A DNA stretch of 34,612 nucleotides from an uncultured Prevotella sp. (GCA_937922435.1 CAKZVT010000034.1:1-34612), one strand, 5' to 3'; positions 16,067 through 23,901 are shown, counted from the first letter of the stretch. Notes: a model not told the origin generated them from the letters alone. A program made the numbers and translations.

Positions 16067-17935
16067 ATGAAAAAACTTATTTTTGCAACAGCTATATTGT
16101 CGGCCGTTACGGGCGTTGCGCACGCCCAGCGCGACACCGTGAGCCACACGCTCGACAACGTTGTGGTGACGGGCACGCGCAATGTGACCGACGTGCGCCA
16201 TCTGCCGCAGACCATTTCGGTGGTTGACAGGCGGACGCTTACCGAGAACAGGCGCACCAACGTGTTGCCCACTCTTTCGGAACAAGTGCCCGGACTGTTC
16301 GTCACCTCGCGTTCGATGATGGGCTACGCCGTGAGCGACGGCGCGGCCGGAGGCATCAGCCTGCGCGGACTTGGCAGCGGAGCGGGCCGCATGATGGTGC
16401 TCGTTGACGGCCATCCGCAGTATCAGGGCATCTTCGGCCACTCCATAAGCGACTCTTACCAGACGATGATGGCAGAGCGCGTGGAGGTGTTGCGAGGCCC
16501 GGCCTCTATGCTTTACGGCTCCAACGCCATGGGCGGAGTTGTCAACATCGTGACGCGTAAGATGCGCGAGGACGGGGCGAAGACCGACATCAGCCTCGGC
16601 GCAGGTTCTTACGGCACGTTTCAGGGCGAGTTTACCAACCGCGTGAGGAAGGGCCGCCTGTACAGCGTTGTTGCCGGACAGTACGGCCGGAGCGACAACA
16701 ACCGTCCGCAGATGGGCTTCGAACAGTACGGCGGCTACCTCAAGTTGGGCTACGACTTATCGCAGCACTGGACGGCATACGCCGACCTTGACGTGACACA
16801 TTTCAACTCGTCATACCCTGGCAGCACGCACGAGCCGCTGCAAGGGGCGCGCCAGTGGATAACGCGCGGCGTGGCTTCGGCCGTGGTTGAGAACCACTAC
16901 GGCCGCACTTCGGGAGCGGTGAGCGTGTATCACAACTTCGGCCATCACCGCATAAACGACGGATACGGGTATGGAGAACAGCCGCAGGATGCCTATTTCA
17001 TGTCTGACGACGCGCTGACCGGTTTCTCCGTATACCAGAGCGCGACGTTCTTCGAGGGCAACCGTGTCACCGTAGGGCTTGACTATCAGCACATTTACGG
17101 TAAGGCTTGGAATGAAGACATACTGACAGGGAGCGAGACCGGCACCATAGGCGACCGTCACGAGAACGAGATTGCAGGCTATGTGGACTTCCGGCAAGAC
17201 CTGTTCCGCTGGCTTACGGTGGACGCCGGGGTGCGCGTTGACCACCATTCGCAGAGCGGAACGGAGTGGGTGCCGCAGGGAGGACTGGTGTTCCGCCTTG
17301 TGCGCGACGGCGAACTGAAGGCTATGGTGAGCAAAGGCTTCCGCAACCCGACCATCCGCGAGATGTACTTCTGGGGTCCGGCCAATGACGCTTTGCGCCC
17401 GGAGCGCATGGTGAACTACGAGCTTTCGTGGAAACAAAGGCTCATGGACGGCGACTTCTCGTATGGAGTGAACCTTTTTTACATCGACGGCGACAACGTA
17501 ATACAGACCGTAATGACTGACAACCGCCCGATGAACGTAAATACGGGAGCCATCGAGAACAGCGGCGTCGAGGTGGAGTTTGCATGGAAAGCCAACCGTT
17601 ACCTCCGCCTGAACGGCAACTACAGCTACCTGCACATGGTCAACAAGGTGCTCGCCGCGCCTGAACACAAGGCGTATGTAGGCGCAGATTACCGCCGCGG
17701 ACGGTGGACTTTGGTAGGCGGATTGCAATACGTCGACGGCCTGTACACCCAAGTGGGAGAGGACGAGAGGCCGGAGAACTTCCTCCTTTTGAACGTCACC
17801 GCCGCATATAAAGCACTGCCGTGGCTCTCCATTTGGGCGAAAGGCGAGAACCTGTTGGCGCAGAAATACGAAATCAACTACGGCTACCCTATGCCTAAGG
17901 CGACATTCATGGGTGGCGTGAATATAAATATTTAA
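16067..17935 (+). CDS. TonB-dependent receptor, CirA/FepA-like
   Basis: A 622-residue outer-membrane importer; I chose the ATG at 16067 since the upstream TTG at 16064 adds only one residue. The signal peptide is MKKLIFATAILSAVTGVAHA. The TonB box/plug begins TLDNVVVTGTRNVTDVRHLPQT and includes VLPTLSEQVPGLFVTSR, ISLRGLGSGAGRMMVLVDG and VEVLRGPASMLYGSNAMGGVVNIVT. The barrel follows and ends KATFMGGVNINI. The plug and barrel motifs resemble siderophore/haem/colicin-type receptors; substrate is not evident. It is the first gene of a + strand block with tatA, tatC, a ferredoxin fusion, an aldo/keto reductase, a DUF1893 protein and an ECF S component, and it has a long structured leader that may control the block. 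Confidence 0.9.
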   Translation: MKKLIFATAILSAVTGVAHAQRDTVSHTLDNVVVTGTRNVTDVRHLPQTISVVDRRTLTENRRTNVLPTLSEQVPGLFVTSRSMMGYAVSDGAAGGISLRGLGSGAGRMMVLVDGHPQYQGIFGHSISDSYQTMMAERVEVLRGPASMLYGSNAMGGVVNIVTRKMREDGAKTDISLGAGSYGTFQGEFTNRVRKGRLYSVVAGQYGRSDNNRPQMGFEQYGGYLKLGYDLSQHWTAYADLDVTHFNSSYPGSTHEPLQGARQWITRGVASAVVENHYGRTSGAVSVYHNFGHHRINDGYGYGEQPQDAYFMSDDALTGFSVYQSATFFEGNRVTVGLDYQHIYGKAWNEDILTGSETGTIGDRHENEIAGYVDFRQDLFRWLTVDAGVRVDHHSQSGTEWVPQGGLVFRLVRDGELKAMVSKGFRNPTIREMYFWGPANDALRPERMVNYELSWKQRLMDGDFSYGVNLFYIDGDNVIQTVMTDNRPMNVNTGAIENSGVEVEFAWKANRYLRLNGNYSYLHMVNKVLAAPEHKAYVGADYRRGRWTLVGGLQYVDGLYTQVGEDERPENFLLLNVTAAYKALPWLSIWAKGENLLAQKYEINYGYPMPKATFMGGVNINI

Positions 17936-17950
17936 CCGGGTTATGGGGTG

Positions 17951-18047
17951 TGCGGTTTTAAGGTTATACGGTATTTATGGTGGGGTATGCCTGCTTTGTA
18001 CTTGTAGAACCGTAAAACCGTATAACCCGAAGACCTTAAAACCGTAA
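17951..18047. repeat. Inverted repeat between receptor and tatA
   Basis: TGCGGTTTTAAGGTTATACGG (mirrored arm about 17951-17971) pairs imperfectly with an ACCGTATAACCC...CTTAAAACCGT arm at 18016-18047. It fills the gap between the receptor stop and tatA and could form a hairpin in the transcript. Confidence 0.7.
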
Positions 18048-18055
18048 AAGATACA

Positions 18056-18232
18056 ATGGGAATAGGAATGCAGGAAATACTTGTCATCGCCCTGCTTGTG
18101 CTGCTGTTTTTCGGCGGAAAGAAAATACCCGAGCTGATGAAAGGCTTGGGCAAGGGCGTAAGAAGCTTCAAGGACGGGATGAACGGAAAGCTTGACGACG
18201 AAAAGGAAGAGCCGACGAAAAAGGATGAATGA
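18056..18232 (+). CDS. tatA: Twin-arginine translocase subunit TatA
   Basis: A 58-residue protein: MGIGMQEILVIALLVLLFFG is a single N-terminal membrane helix, followed by the GGKKIPELMKGLGKGVRSFKDG amphipathic helix with the family's FG-K-PEL-G-G pattern, and a short charged tail. TatA oligomers form the passage for folded proteins brought by the TatC receptor complex. The stop overlaps the tatC start by 8 bp, so translation is coupled. No separate tatB is present, as is usual where TatA does both jobs. It was too short for routine frame listing but is unmistakable. Confidence 0.95.
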   Translation: MGIGMQEILVIALLVLLFFGGKKIPELMKGLGKGVRSFKDGMNGKLDDEKEEPTKKDE

Positions 18233-18986
18233 CACAGGCCAGCTGACGTTTTGGGAACATCTTGACGTGCTCCGCGGCAGTATCATCCGCATGTTGGCGG
18301 CCGCCGTGGCCGCAGGTGTTGTGGCATTCGTGCTTAAGGACTGGCTGTTCGGCGTGGTGCTTGCGCCTGCCGACGGGTCTTTCGTCACCTACCGGCTGCT
18401 CGGTATAGAGCCGTTTACGCTCCATCTGATTAACACCGGGCTTACCGAACAGTTCATAATCCACATGAAGGTGGCGTTTACGGCCGGAGTGCTCATCGCC
18501 TCACCTTATATATTATATGTGCTGTTCCGCTTCATTTCGCCAGCTCTCTACGACAACGAGCGGCGATATTCGGTGCGGTTGACCGTCGCCGCCTACGTGA
18601 TGTTCGTCGTCGGACTGCTTGTCAACTACTTTGTCATCTTTCCGCTGACCGTCCGTTTCCTCGGCACTTACCAGGTAAGCGGCGCGGTTGACAACATGCT
18701 GACCATCAGTTCGTATGTAGACACGCTGGCGATGATGAGCATCGTGTTCGGCATCGTGTTTGAAATACCAGTCATATGTTGGCTTTTGGCGCGCTTCGGA
18801 CTGCTCAAGGCCGAGTGGATGAGCCGTTACCGGCGGCACGCCATAGTGGCTATTGTGGCGGTGGCGGCGGTCATCACGCCAACGTCGGACGTGTTCACGC
18901 TGCTCATTGTGTCGCTTCCCATCTGGCTGTTGTATGAAGTCAGTGTGGTGATAGTGAAGCATACCTGGCAAAAGGTAAAAAAGTAA
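18225..18986 (+). CDS. tatC: Twin-arginine translocase subunit TatC
   Basis: A 253-residue inner-membrane protein with six predicted helices that recognises the RR signal of folded exported proteins. I chose the ATG at 18225 (MNDTGQLTFWEHLDVLRGSI) because the conserved TatC start FWEHLDVLR lies there; the frame extends 11 basic codons upstream inside tatA. Other landmarks are PYILYVLFRFISPALYDNERRY and the conserved FEIPVICWLLARFGL helix. It overlaps tatA by 8 bp. Two genes downstream carry twin-arginine segments, so this operon supplies the exporter together with its probable cargo. The C-terminal residues WQKVKK are encoded by a GGTAAAAAAGTAA-type repeat. Confidence 0.96.
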   Translation: MNDTGQLTFWEHLDVLRGSIIRMLAAAVAAGVVAFVLKDWLFGVVLAPADGSFVTYRLLGIEPFTLHLINTGLTEQFIIHMKVAFTAGVLIASPYILYVLFRFISPALYDNERRYSVRLTVAAYVMFVVGLLVNYFVIFPLTVRFLGTYQVSGAVDNMLTISSYVDTLAMMSIVFGIVFEIPVICWLLARFGLLKAEWMSRYRRHAIVAIVAVAAVITPTSDVFTLLIVSLPIWLLYEVSVVIVKHTWQKVKK

Positions 18987-19011
18987 AAAGGTAAAACGGT
19001 AAAAAAGGATG
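18971..19011. repeat. GGTAAAA-type low-complexity repeat at the tatC 3' end
   Basis: Tandem GGTAAAAAAGTAAAA words begin inside the last tatC codons. The same words appear at the 3' end of the DUF1893 gene (22949-22983). Confidence 0.75.
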
Positions 19012-19018
19012 CTTGAAA

Positions 19019-19089
19019 GCAAGACATTTGTCCTTTAACTTCTAAGCGAACGTAGTGAGCGATAATTCCTTTAACTCCTTTAACTCCTG
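19019..19089 (+). repeat. Pyrimidine-rich leader repeat, copy A
   Basis: A segment starting GCAAGACATTTGTC and ending in tandem TTTAACTCCT words lies just upstream of the ferredoxin-fusion gene. A diverged copy (20914-20983) lies just upstream of the aldo/keto reductase. Confidence 0.75.
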
Positions 19090-19118
19090 AAGAATATTTG
19101 AAAAAACATTATGAATTT

Positions 19119-20621
19119 ATGCTAAGAAGAATAAGAACAATTCTTGCGCTTGTGGTGTTCGTGCTTATAACGTTGCTGTTCTTGGACGTTACGGGCACGC
19201 TGCACAAGTACTTCGGATGGCTCGCCAGCATTCAGTTCTGGCCTGCCTTGCTCGCCCTGCACGTAGGTGTTGTCGCCCTGTTGGTGGTGCTCACCCTTGT
19301 GTTCGGGCGCATATACTGCTCTGTTATCTGTCCTCTCGGCGTTATGCAGGACGTTATTTCGCGCCTGCATGGGATGAGACGGAAGAACAGGTTTACTTAC
19401 TCAAAGGAAAAGAGGTGGCTGCGCTATGGGGTGTTAGTGGTGTTCGTCGCGTCGGCTTTGGCCGGAGTTAACGCCGTTGTGTCGCTTCTTGCGCCGTACA
19501 GCTCGTACGGACGCATTGCAAGCAGCCTTATGAAGCCGGTCTACGAGGCTGGAAACAACGTGCTGGCGACAATCGCAGAGCATCTTAACAGCTACGCTTT
19601 TTACAGCGTTGACATATGGATGAAGAGCCTGCCTACGCTTATTGTCGCTTCGGTGACGCTCGTCGTCATCGCCGTTCTTGCATGGCGGGACGGCAGGACG
19701 TACTGCAACACCATCTGTCCAGTAGGAACAATCCTTAGCTTCCTTGCCCGTTTCTCGTGGCTAAAGGTGCGCATTGACGGCTCGAAGTGCGTAAACTGCG
19801 GCCTGTGTACGAAGAACTGCAAGGCGTCGGCCGTCGATTTCAAGAACCATAAGATAGATTACAGCCGTTGTGTGGTGTGTGGCGATTGCATAGACAAGTG
19901 CAACAAGGGCGCGATAAGACTCTCCCATAGCCTCCCACGTCAGGACGAACAAAGGCAAGCAAGCCAAAGTTCCCCCAGTGGTGGAGTTGAAGGGGCTGGC
20001 CGCCGCTCGTTCCTTCTCAGTCTGGCCGTTGCCTCTACGGCGGCTGCCTTGGCGCAAGAGAAGAAGAAGGTGGACGGCGGACTGGCGGCCATCGAGGACA
20101 AAATTGCGCCCAAGAGGCTCACTCCGCTCACGCCTCCCGGCTCTTTGTCGGCGCAGCACTTCGCCCAGCACTGCACGGCCTGCCAGCTCTGTGTTTCAAC
20201 TTGTCCCAACGGCGTGCTGCGTCCGTCGACCAGTTTGTCCACGTTCATGCAGCCCACGGTGTCTTACGAGCGCGGTTATTGCCGCCCGGAGTGCACCAAG
20301 TGCGGCGAGGTTTGCCCTACGGGGGCAATTAAGCCAATCACACGGGCGCAGAAGTCGGCCACGCAAATAGGCCATGCGGTGTGGCTCAAGAAGAACTGTG
20401 TGCCGCTGACGGACGGCGTGGAGTGCGGTAACTGTGCGCGCCATTGTCCCACCGGGGCAATCACAATGGTGCCGCTCGACCCCAATGACGAGCATTCGCT
20501 GAAAATACCGGCCGTCAACGAGGCGCGTTGCATAGGTTGCGGAGCGTGCGAAAACTTGTGTCCGGCGCGTCCGTTCAGTGCAATTTATGTCGAAGGACAC
20601 GAGGTGCACAGGGAGGTTTGA
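19119..20621 (+). CDS. NapH/NapG-like fusion: membrane electron-transfer protein with six 4Fe-4S-type motifs
   Basis: A 500-residue protein from the ATG at 19119; an in-frame TTG lies 7 codons upstream. The N-terminal half is NapH/NosR-like: membrane helices at about 8-25, 42-63, 103-125 and 172-190, with cytosolic CSVICP (C67, C71) and CNTICP (C196, C200), then two 4Fe-4S motifs (C224-C234 and C251-C261). Residues 295-312 (RRSFLLSLAVASTAAALA) form an internal twin-arginine signal. After it come four NapG-like cysteine motifs (C352-C362, C388-C399, C427/C436-C443, C471-C481). It should pass electrons from the membrane pool to a periplasmic acceptor, probably the reductase encoded next. The linker 278-293 is encoded by a C-rich palindromic repeat. 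Confidence 0.88.
   Translation: MLRRIRTILALVVFVLITLLFLDVTGTLHKYFGWLASIQFWPALLALHVGVVALLVVLTLVFGRIYCSVICPLGVMQDVISRLHGMRRKNRFTYSKEKRWLRYGVLVVFVASALAGVNAVVSLLAPYSSYGRIASSLMKPVYEAGNNVLATIAEHLNSYAFYSVDIWMKSLPTLIVASVTLVVIAVLAWRDGRTYCNTICPVGTILSFLARFSWLKVRIDGSKCVNCGLCTKNCKASAVDFKNHKIDYSRCVVCGDCIDKCNKGAIRLSHSLPRQDEQRQASQSSPSGGVEGAGRRSFLLSLAVASTAAALAQEKKKVDGGLAAIEDKIAPKRLTPLTPPGSLSAQHFAQHCTACQLCVSTCPNGVLRPSTSLSTFMQPTVSYERGYCRPECTKCGEVCPTGAIKPITRAQKSATQIGHAVWLKKNCVPLTDGVECGNCARHCPTGAITMVPLDPNDEHSLKIPAVNEARCIGCGACENLCPARPFSAIYVEGHEVHREV
19962..20000. repeat. C-rich repeat remnant at the NapH/NapG junction
   Basis: CCAAAGTTCCCCCAGT followed by GGAGTTGAAGGGGCT resembles the C-rich palindromic family seen elsewhere here, read in reverse. 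It encodes the linker ASQSSPSGGVEGAG immediately before the internal RR motif. Confidence 0.55.
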
Positions 20622-20721
20622 GTGAAGAGTGGAGAACGAAGAGTGAAGAATTAAATTGCAGGAAAATACTGAATTTCTCTTCATGAAATAATACTTCTGA
20701 ATAGACTATCGGCATGACGCT

Positions 20722-20809
20722 TTGCAAAAGACGGCCTTTCGCGCTGTAAAAGACCGTCTTTGAGGCTCTAAAACATGGCCTTTTGCAAGGCGAAAGACGG
20801 TCTTTTGGA
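20722..20809. repeat. 22-bp palindromic array, four units
   Basis: Four 22-bp units in phase downstream of the ferredoxin-fusion gene; cores AAAAGACGGCCTTT, AAAAGACCGTCTTT, AAAACATGGCCTTTT and AAAGACGGTCTTTT. A TTGATACACAATGAGTTA flank follows at 20827-20844. Confidence 0.88.
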
Positions 20810-20913
20810 ACGTAAAACGCAAGGCGTTGATACACAATGAGTTATGAAACAACATTGAAAGGTGAGAAGGTGAGATGGTGAGAAGGTGAGACGAGGAGGC
20901 TGGGACTTAGGCT

Positions 20914-20983
20914 GCAAGGCATTTGTCTTTAACTTCTTAGCGACCGAAGGGGGCGATAACTTCTCTAACTTCTTTAACTTCTA
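20914..20983 (+). repeat. Pyrimidine-rich leader repeat, copy B
   Basis: A diverged copy of 19019-19089 ending in CTTTAACTTCT words, ending 12 bp before the aldo/keto reductase ATG. Confidence 0.75.
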
Positions 20984-20994
20984 ATAAAATAATT

Positions 20995-22398
20995 ATGGCA
21001 AAAGACATATCAAGACGCAGTTTCCTGAAGGCTCTCGGAGGCGGAGCGGTGGCCTCGTCGGCACTGCTCGCGGCGTGCAAGGACGGCCCGCAGACCGCCG
21101 CCAAGCAGCAAGAGCCGGAGAAAGGGAAGATGACATACCGCGTGAACCCTAACACGAAAGACCGCGTTTCGCTCTTGGGCTACGGCATGATGCGCCTGCC
21201 CGACAAGAACGTGGGCAAGGACCCGTCTACCGGGACGGGCGAAATGGTGATAGACCAAGAGATGGTTAACCGCCAGGTTGACTACGCCATAGAGCACGGA
21301 GTCAACTATTTTGACACGTCACCGGCCTACTGCCAAGGCAAGTCGGAGCGTGCTACGGGCATTGCCTTGAGCCGTCACAAGCGGTCGGAGTACTTTATCG
21401 CAACGAAGATGTCAAACTTCTCGCCCGACACGTGGAAGCGCGAAGCCTCAATAGAGATGTTCGAAAACTCGCTCAAAGAGCTTCAGGTGGACTATATCGA
21501 CTACCTCCTGCTGCACTCAATCGGGCAAGGACAGGACGCGCTCGGCATGTTCAACAGCCGCTATATGGACAACGGCATACTCGACTGGCTCGTGGAACAG
21601 AAGAAGAAAGGGCGCATACGCAACATCGGTTTCTCGTATCACGGCGACGTGAAAATATACGACATGCTGCTCAAATGGCACGACGAGGGCCGCTACCACT
21701 GGGACTTTGTGCAAATAGAGCTTAACTATCTCGACTGGAACTACGCCAACGAAATAAACGACCGCAACACCGATGCCGTCTATCTGTACGGCGAACTCGT
21801 GAAGCGCGGCATCCCGGCGGTAATCATGGAGCCGCTGCTTGGCGGCCGCCTGGCCAACGTTCCTGACAACATCGTTGCCAAGATGAAGCAGCGTGAGCCG
21901 GAGCAGAGCGTGGCGTCGTGGGCATTCCGCTTCGCCGGAACGCCCGACGGGGTGCTTACCGTGCTGTCGGGCATGACGTACATGGAGCATCTTCGCGAGA
22001 ACCTTTGCACCTACTCGCCCCTCAAGCCGTTGACGGACGAGGAGCAGAAGTTCCTCATGGAAATAGCCGGAGACATCTACAATCTGAAGACAATACCCTG
22101 CAACGACTGCAAATACTGTATGCCCTGCCCCTACGGCATCGACATTCCGGGTATTCTTACGCACTATAACCGTTGCATAAAGGAGGGCAATATGCCCAAC
22201 AAAGGCAATCAAGACCCTGATTACCGGCGTGCTCGCCGCGCCTTTCTCATAGGCTACGACCGCAGCGTTCCGCGTCTTCGTCAGGCCAGCCACTGTATAG
22301 GTTGCGGCCAGTGTGTAGACCATTGTCCGCAGGGAATACGTATTCCGAGGGAAATGCAGCGCATAGACAAGTTCGTTGAAGAGCTGAAGCAGGGATAG
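20995..22398 (+). CDS. Tat-exported lipoprotein aldo/keto reductase with two C-terminal Fe-S motifs
   Basis: A 467-residue protein. The N-terminus has a twin-arginine motif (SRRSFLK, R7-R8), a hydrophobic stretch and a lipobox LAAC with Cys28, so it is probably folded in the cytosol, exported by Tat and lipidated. The AKR barrel retains the catalytic tetrad D107 and Y112 (FDTSPAY), K138 (ATKMS) and H174 (LLLHSIG). The C-terminal part has two ferredoxin motifs: C369-C378 (CNDCKYCMPCP) and C434-C444 (CIGCGQCVDHCP). Such AKR/ferredoxin fusions are known as cytosolic oxidoreductases; here export implies electrons arrive through the Fe-S clusters, likely from the adjacent NapH/NapG-like protein, rather than from NADPH. 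Substrate unknown. Confidence 0.88.
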   Translation: MAKDISRRSFLKALGGGAVASSALLAACKDGPQTAAKQQEPEKGKMTYRVNPNTKDRVSLLGYGMMRLPDKNVGKDPSTGTGEMVIDQEMVNRQVDYAIEHGVNYFDTSPAYCQGKSERATGIALSRHKRSEYFIATKMSNFSPDTWKREASIEMFENSLKELQVDYIDYLLLHSIGQGQDALGMFNSRYMDNGILDWLVEQKKKGRIRNIGFSYHGDVKIYDMLLKWHDEGRYHWDFVQIELNYLDWNYANEINDRNTDAVYLYGELVKRGIPAVIMEPLLGGRLANVPDNIVAKMKQREPEQSVASWAFRFAGTPDGVLTVLSGMTYMEHLRENLCTYSPLKPLTDEEQKFLMEIAGDIYNLKTIPCNDCKYCMPCPYGIDIPGILTHYNRCIKEGNMPNKGNQDPDYRRARRAFLIGYDRSVPRLRQASHCIGCGQCVDHCPQGIRIPREMQRIDKFVEELKQG

Positions 22399-22403
22399 GC
22401 AAG

Positions 22404-22460
22404 CCCCCTCCCGGCCAAGAGGAAGCCCCCTCCCAACCTCCCCGAGGGGAGGAGTGAGGA
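22404..22460. repeat. C-rich palindromic element (intergenic copy)
   Basis: AAGCCCCCTCCC occurs twice, followed by CTCCCCGAGGGGAGG, just after the aldo/keto reductase stop. A shorter relative lies 75 bp on inside the DUF1893 gene. Confidence 0.8.
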
Positions 22461-22500
22461 TGCCATTAATGGGTGATAGATGTTTATTAAGAAAGGAATT

Positions 22501-22971
22501 ATGGAAGAAAAAACAGACAAGCAAGGCATACTAAGCCCCTCCCTTGGGGAGGGGGTTGGGACGGGTGTTCGCTTTAGCGACACCTGCCGCGGTATTGTCC
22601 GTTCTGTTTCGGGCGAAATACGCAGGTTTGAGAGGCGCGGCGTGGCCGACCTTTTCAGCCTTGTAACCGACGAGCCGGACTTCCTTCGGGGTGCATCCGT
22701 TGCCGACAAGGTTATCGGGCGCGGTGCGGCCCTGCTCCTTGTAAAGGGCGGTGTGCGTGATGTTTACGCCCAGGTAATCAGCTCCGGTGCGCTCGGCGTA
22801 CTCCGTCGGGCAGGCATCGAGGTGTCTTTCGGCGAGGAAGTGGCGAACATCATCAACCGCGCCGGCACCGACATCTGCCCCGTAGAGAAGCTTACGGCCG
22901 GAACGGAGTCGCCCGACGAGGCGTATCTGATGATAAAAGAGTTTTTGAAAGGTAAAAAAGTAAAAGGGTAA
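22501..22971 (+). CDS. DUF1893 (TM1506-like) protein
   Basis: A 156-residue soluble protein with the DUF1893 pattern: DKVIGRGAALLLVKGGVRDVYAQVISSGAL, then RRAGIEVSFGEEVANIINRAG and CPVEKL. The family is of unknown function; structural work has placed TM1506 near the deaminase-like fold, which I recall with moderate certainty. I chose ATG 22501 because AAGAAAGGA lies just upstream; an in-frame ATG at 22480 is less likely. The first 22 residues (with SPSLGEGVGTG) are encoded by a C-rich palindromic repeat, so the ancestral start may have been nearer RFSDTCRG. The C-terminal KGKKVKG is repeat-derived as well. It sits between the exported reductase and the ECF S component. Confidence 0.82.
   Translation: MEEKTDKQGILSPSLGEGVGTGVRFSDTCRGIVRSVSGEIRRFERRGVADLFSLVTDEPDFLRGASVADKVIGRGAALLLVKGGVRDVYAQVISSGALGVLRRAGIEVSFGEEVANIINRAGTDICPVEKLTAGTESPDEAYLMIKEFLKGKKVKG
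22534..22566. repeat. C-rich palindromic element inside the DUF1893 gene
   Basis: AAGCCCCTCCC-TTGGGGAGGGGGTTGGG lies in frame near the 5' end of the DUF1893 gene and encodes LSPSLGEGVGTG. Confidence 0.8.
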
Positions 22972-22983
22972 AAAGGTAAAACC
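22949..22983. repeat. GGTAAAA-type low-complexity repeat at the DUF1893 3' end
   Basis: GGTAAAAAAGTAAAAGGG words encode the last residues of the DUF1893 protein and its stop, matching the repeat at the tatC 3' end (18971-19011). Confidence 0.75.
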
Positions 22984-23077
22984 GTGGAGGATACTGCACA
23001 GAGGCATATCTACTTACTTCTTCTCTCCTTTACTCCTTACTCCTATATAAGAACTACAATTTAAATCAATAACAACA

Positions 23078-23596
23078 ATGAAAACAACATTTGCATCGGC
23101 GGTTTGCTCGTTGAGCTACCGCGACAGCCGTGCCTACATGATGGCCGCGCTGTTCGTTGTGGGCAACATCGTGCTGCCCCAGTTGTGCCACTTGGTGCCG
23201 CAGGGCGGCCTTGTGTGGCTCCCCATCTATTTCTTCACGCTCGTAGCGGCCTATAAGTTCGGCCTTACGGCAGGTCTCTTGACGGCCATTGCTTCGCCGG
23301 TAGTCAACAGTCTGCTCTTCGGAATGCCGGCCGCAGCGTCGCTGCCCATCATCCTCATCAAGTCGGTATTGCTCGCCGTGGCCGCCGCTTTCATAGCTTC
23401 GCGCGTGCGCGGCGTGGCCCTTTGGGCCGTCGCTTTGGCCGTAGTGGCCTACCAAGGGATAGGTATGCTGGCCGAGTGGGGCATGACCGGCTCGCTCACG
23501 GCTGCCCTTCAGGACGTTCGTTTGGGTTGGCCGGGCATCCTCGTGCAAATTTTCGGCGGTTATGCTGTTATGAAGTACGTGCGCGTGAAGATGTAA
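23078..23596 (+). CDS. ECF-transporter S-component-like membrane protein
   Basis: A 172-residue, very hydrophobic protein with about six membrane helices (YMMAALFVVGNIVLPQL, WLPIYFFTLVAAYKFG, AGLLTAIASPVVNSLLFG, PIILIKSVLLAVAAAFIA, ALWAVALAVVAYQGIGML, PGILVQIFGGYAVMKYV). Size and helix pattern fit S components of energy-coupling factor importers, which bind vitamins or related small molecules and depend on a shared EcfA/EcfA'/EcfT module; that module is not in the window. The family call is from overall pattern and is moderately sure. It closes the Tat redox block and is followed by a terminator-like hairpin. Substrate unknown. Confidence 0.7.
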   Translation: MKTTFASAVCSLSYRDSRAYMMAALFVVGNIVLPQLCHLVPQGGLVWLPIYFFTLVAAYKFGLTAGLLTAIASPVVNSLLFGMPAAASLPIILIKSVLLAVAAAFIASRVRGVALWAVALAVVAYQGIGMLAEWGMTGSLTAALQDVRLGWPGILVQIFGGYAVMKYVRVKM

Positions 23597-23630
23597 GCAA
23601 GGCGGCGCGTAGCCGTTGTTTTAATTCTAT

Positions 23631-23669
23631 AAAGCGGTCTTTGGTTATGCCAAAGGCCGCCTTTCTTTT
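23631..23669 (+). terminator. Terminator after the S-component gene
   Basis: AAAGCGGTCTTTGG (23631-23644) pairs with CCAAAGGCCGCCTTT (23650-23664) around a short loop and is followed by CTTTTT. The two halves are spaced like units of the 22-bp family. Confidence 0.8.
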
Positions 23670-23735
23670 TACCGTTGGCCGTTATACTTTGGGTGGTTTG
23701 TAATTCGTTGATAATCAAGGTGTTGTGTTCCGTCG

Positions 23736-23823
23736 TCTCAAAAGGCCGTCTTTTAGCTTGCGAAAGACGGCCTTTTGCATTGCGATTTATGGCCTTTTGC
23801 AGGGCGAAACATGGCCTTTATGA
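23736..23823. repeat. 22-bp palindromic array, four units
   Basis: Four units in exact 22-bp phase between the S component and the regulator; the first two pair perfectly (AAAGGCCGTCTTT with AAAGACGGCCTTT), the others are degenerate (TTTATGGCCTTTT, AAACATGGCCTTT). A TTGATAATCAAGGTGTTG flank precedes at 23708-23725. Confidence 0.88.
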
Positions 23824-23901
23824 AAACGGTTGGTTTCATGCGCCGTGGCCGACGGTTGCAATTTAGCCTGCGCATGCTTCCATTATGTTGTGCAAAATGC
23901 G

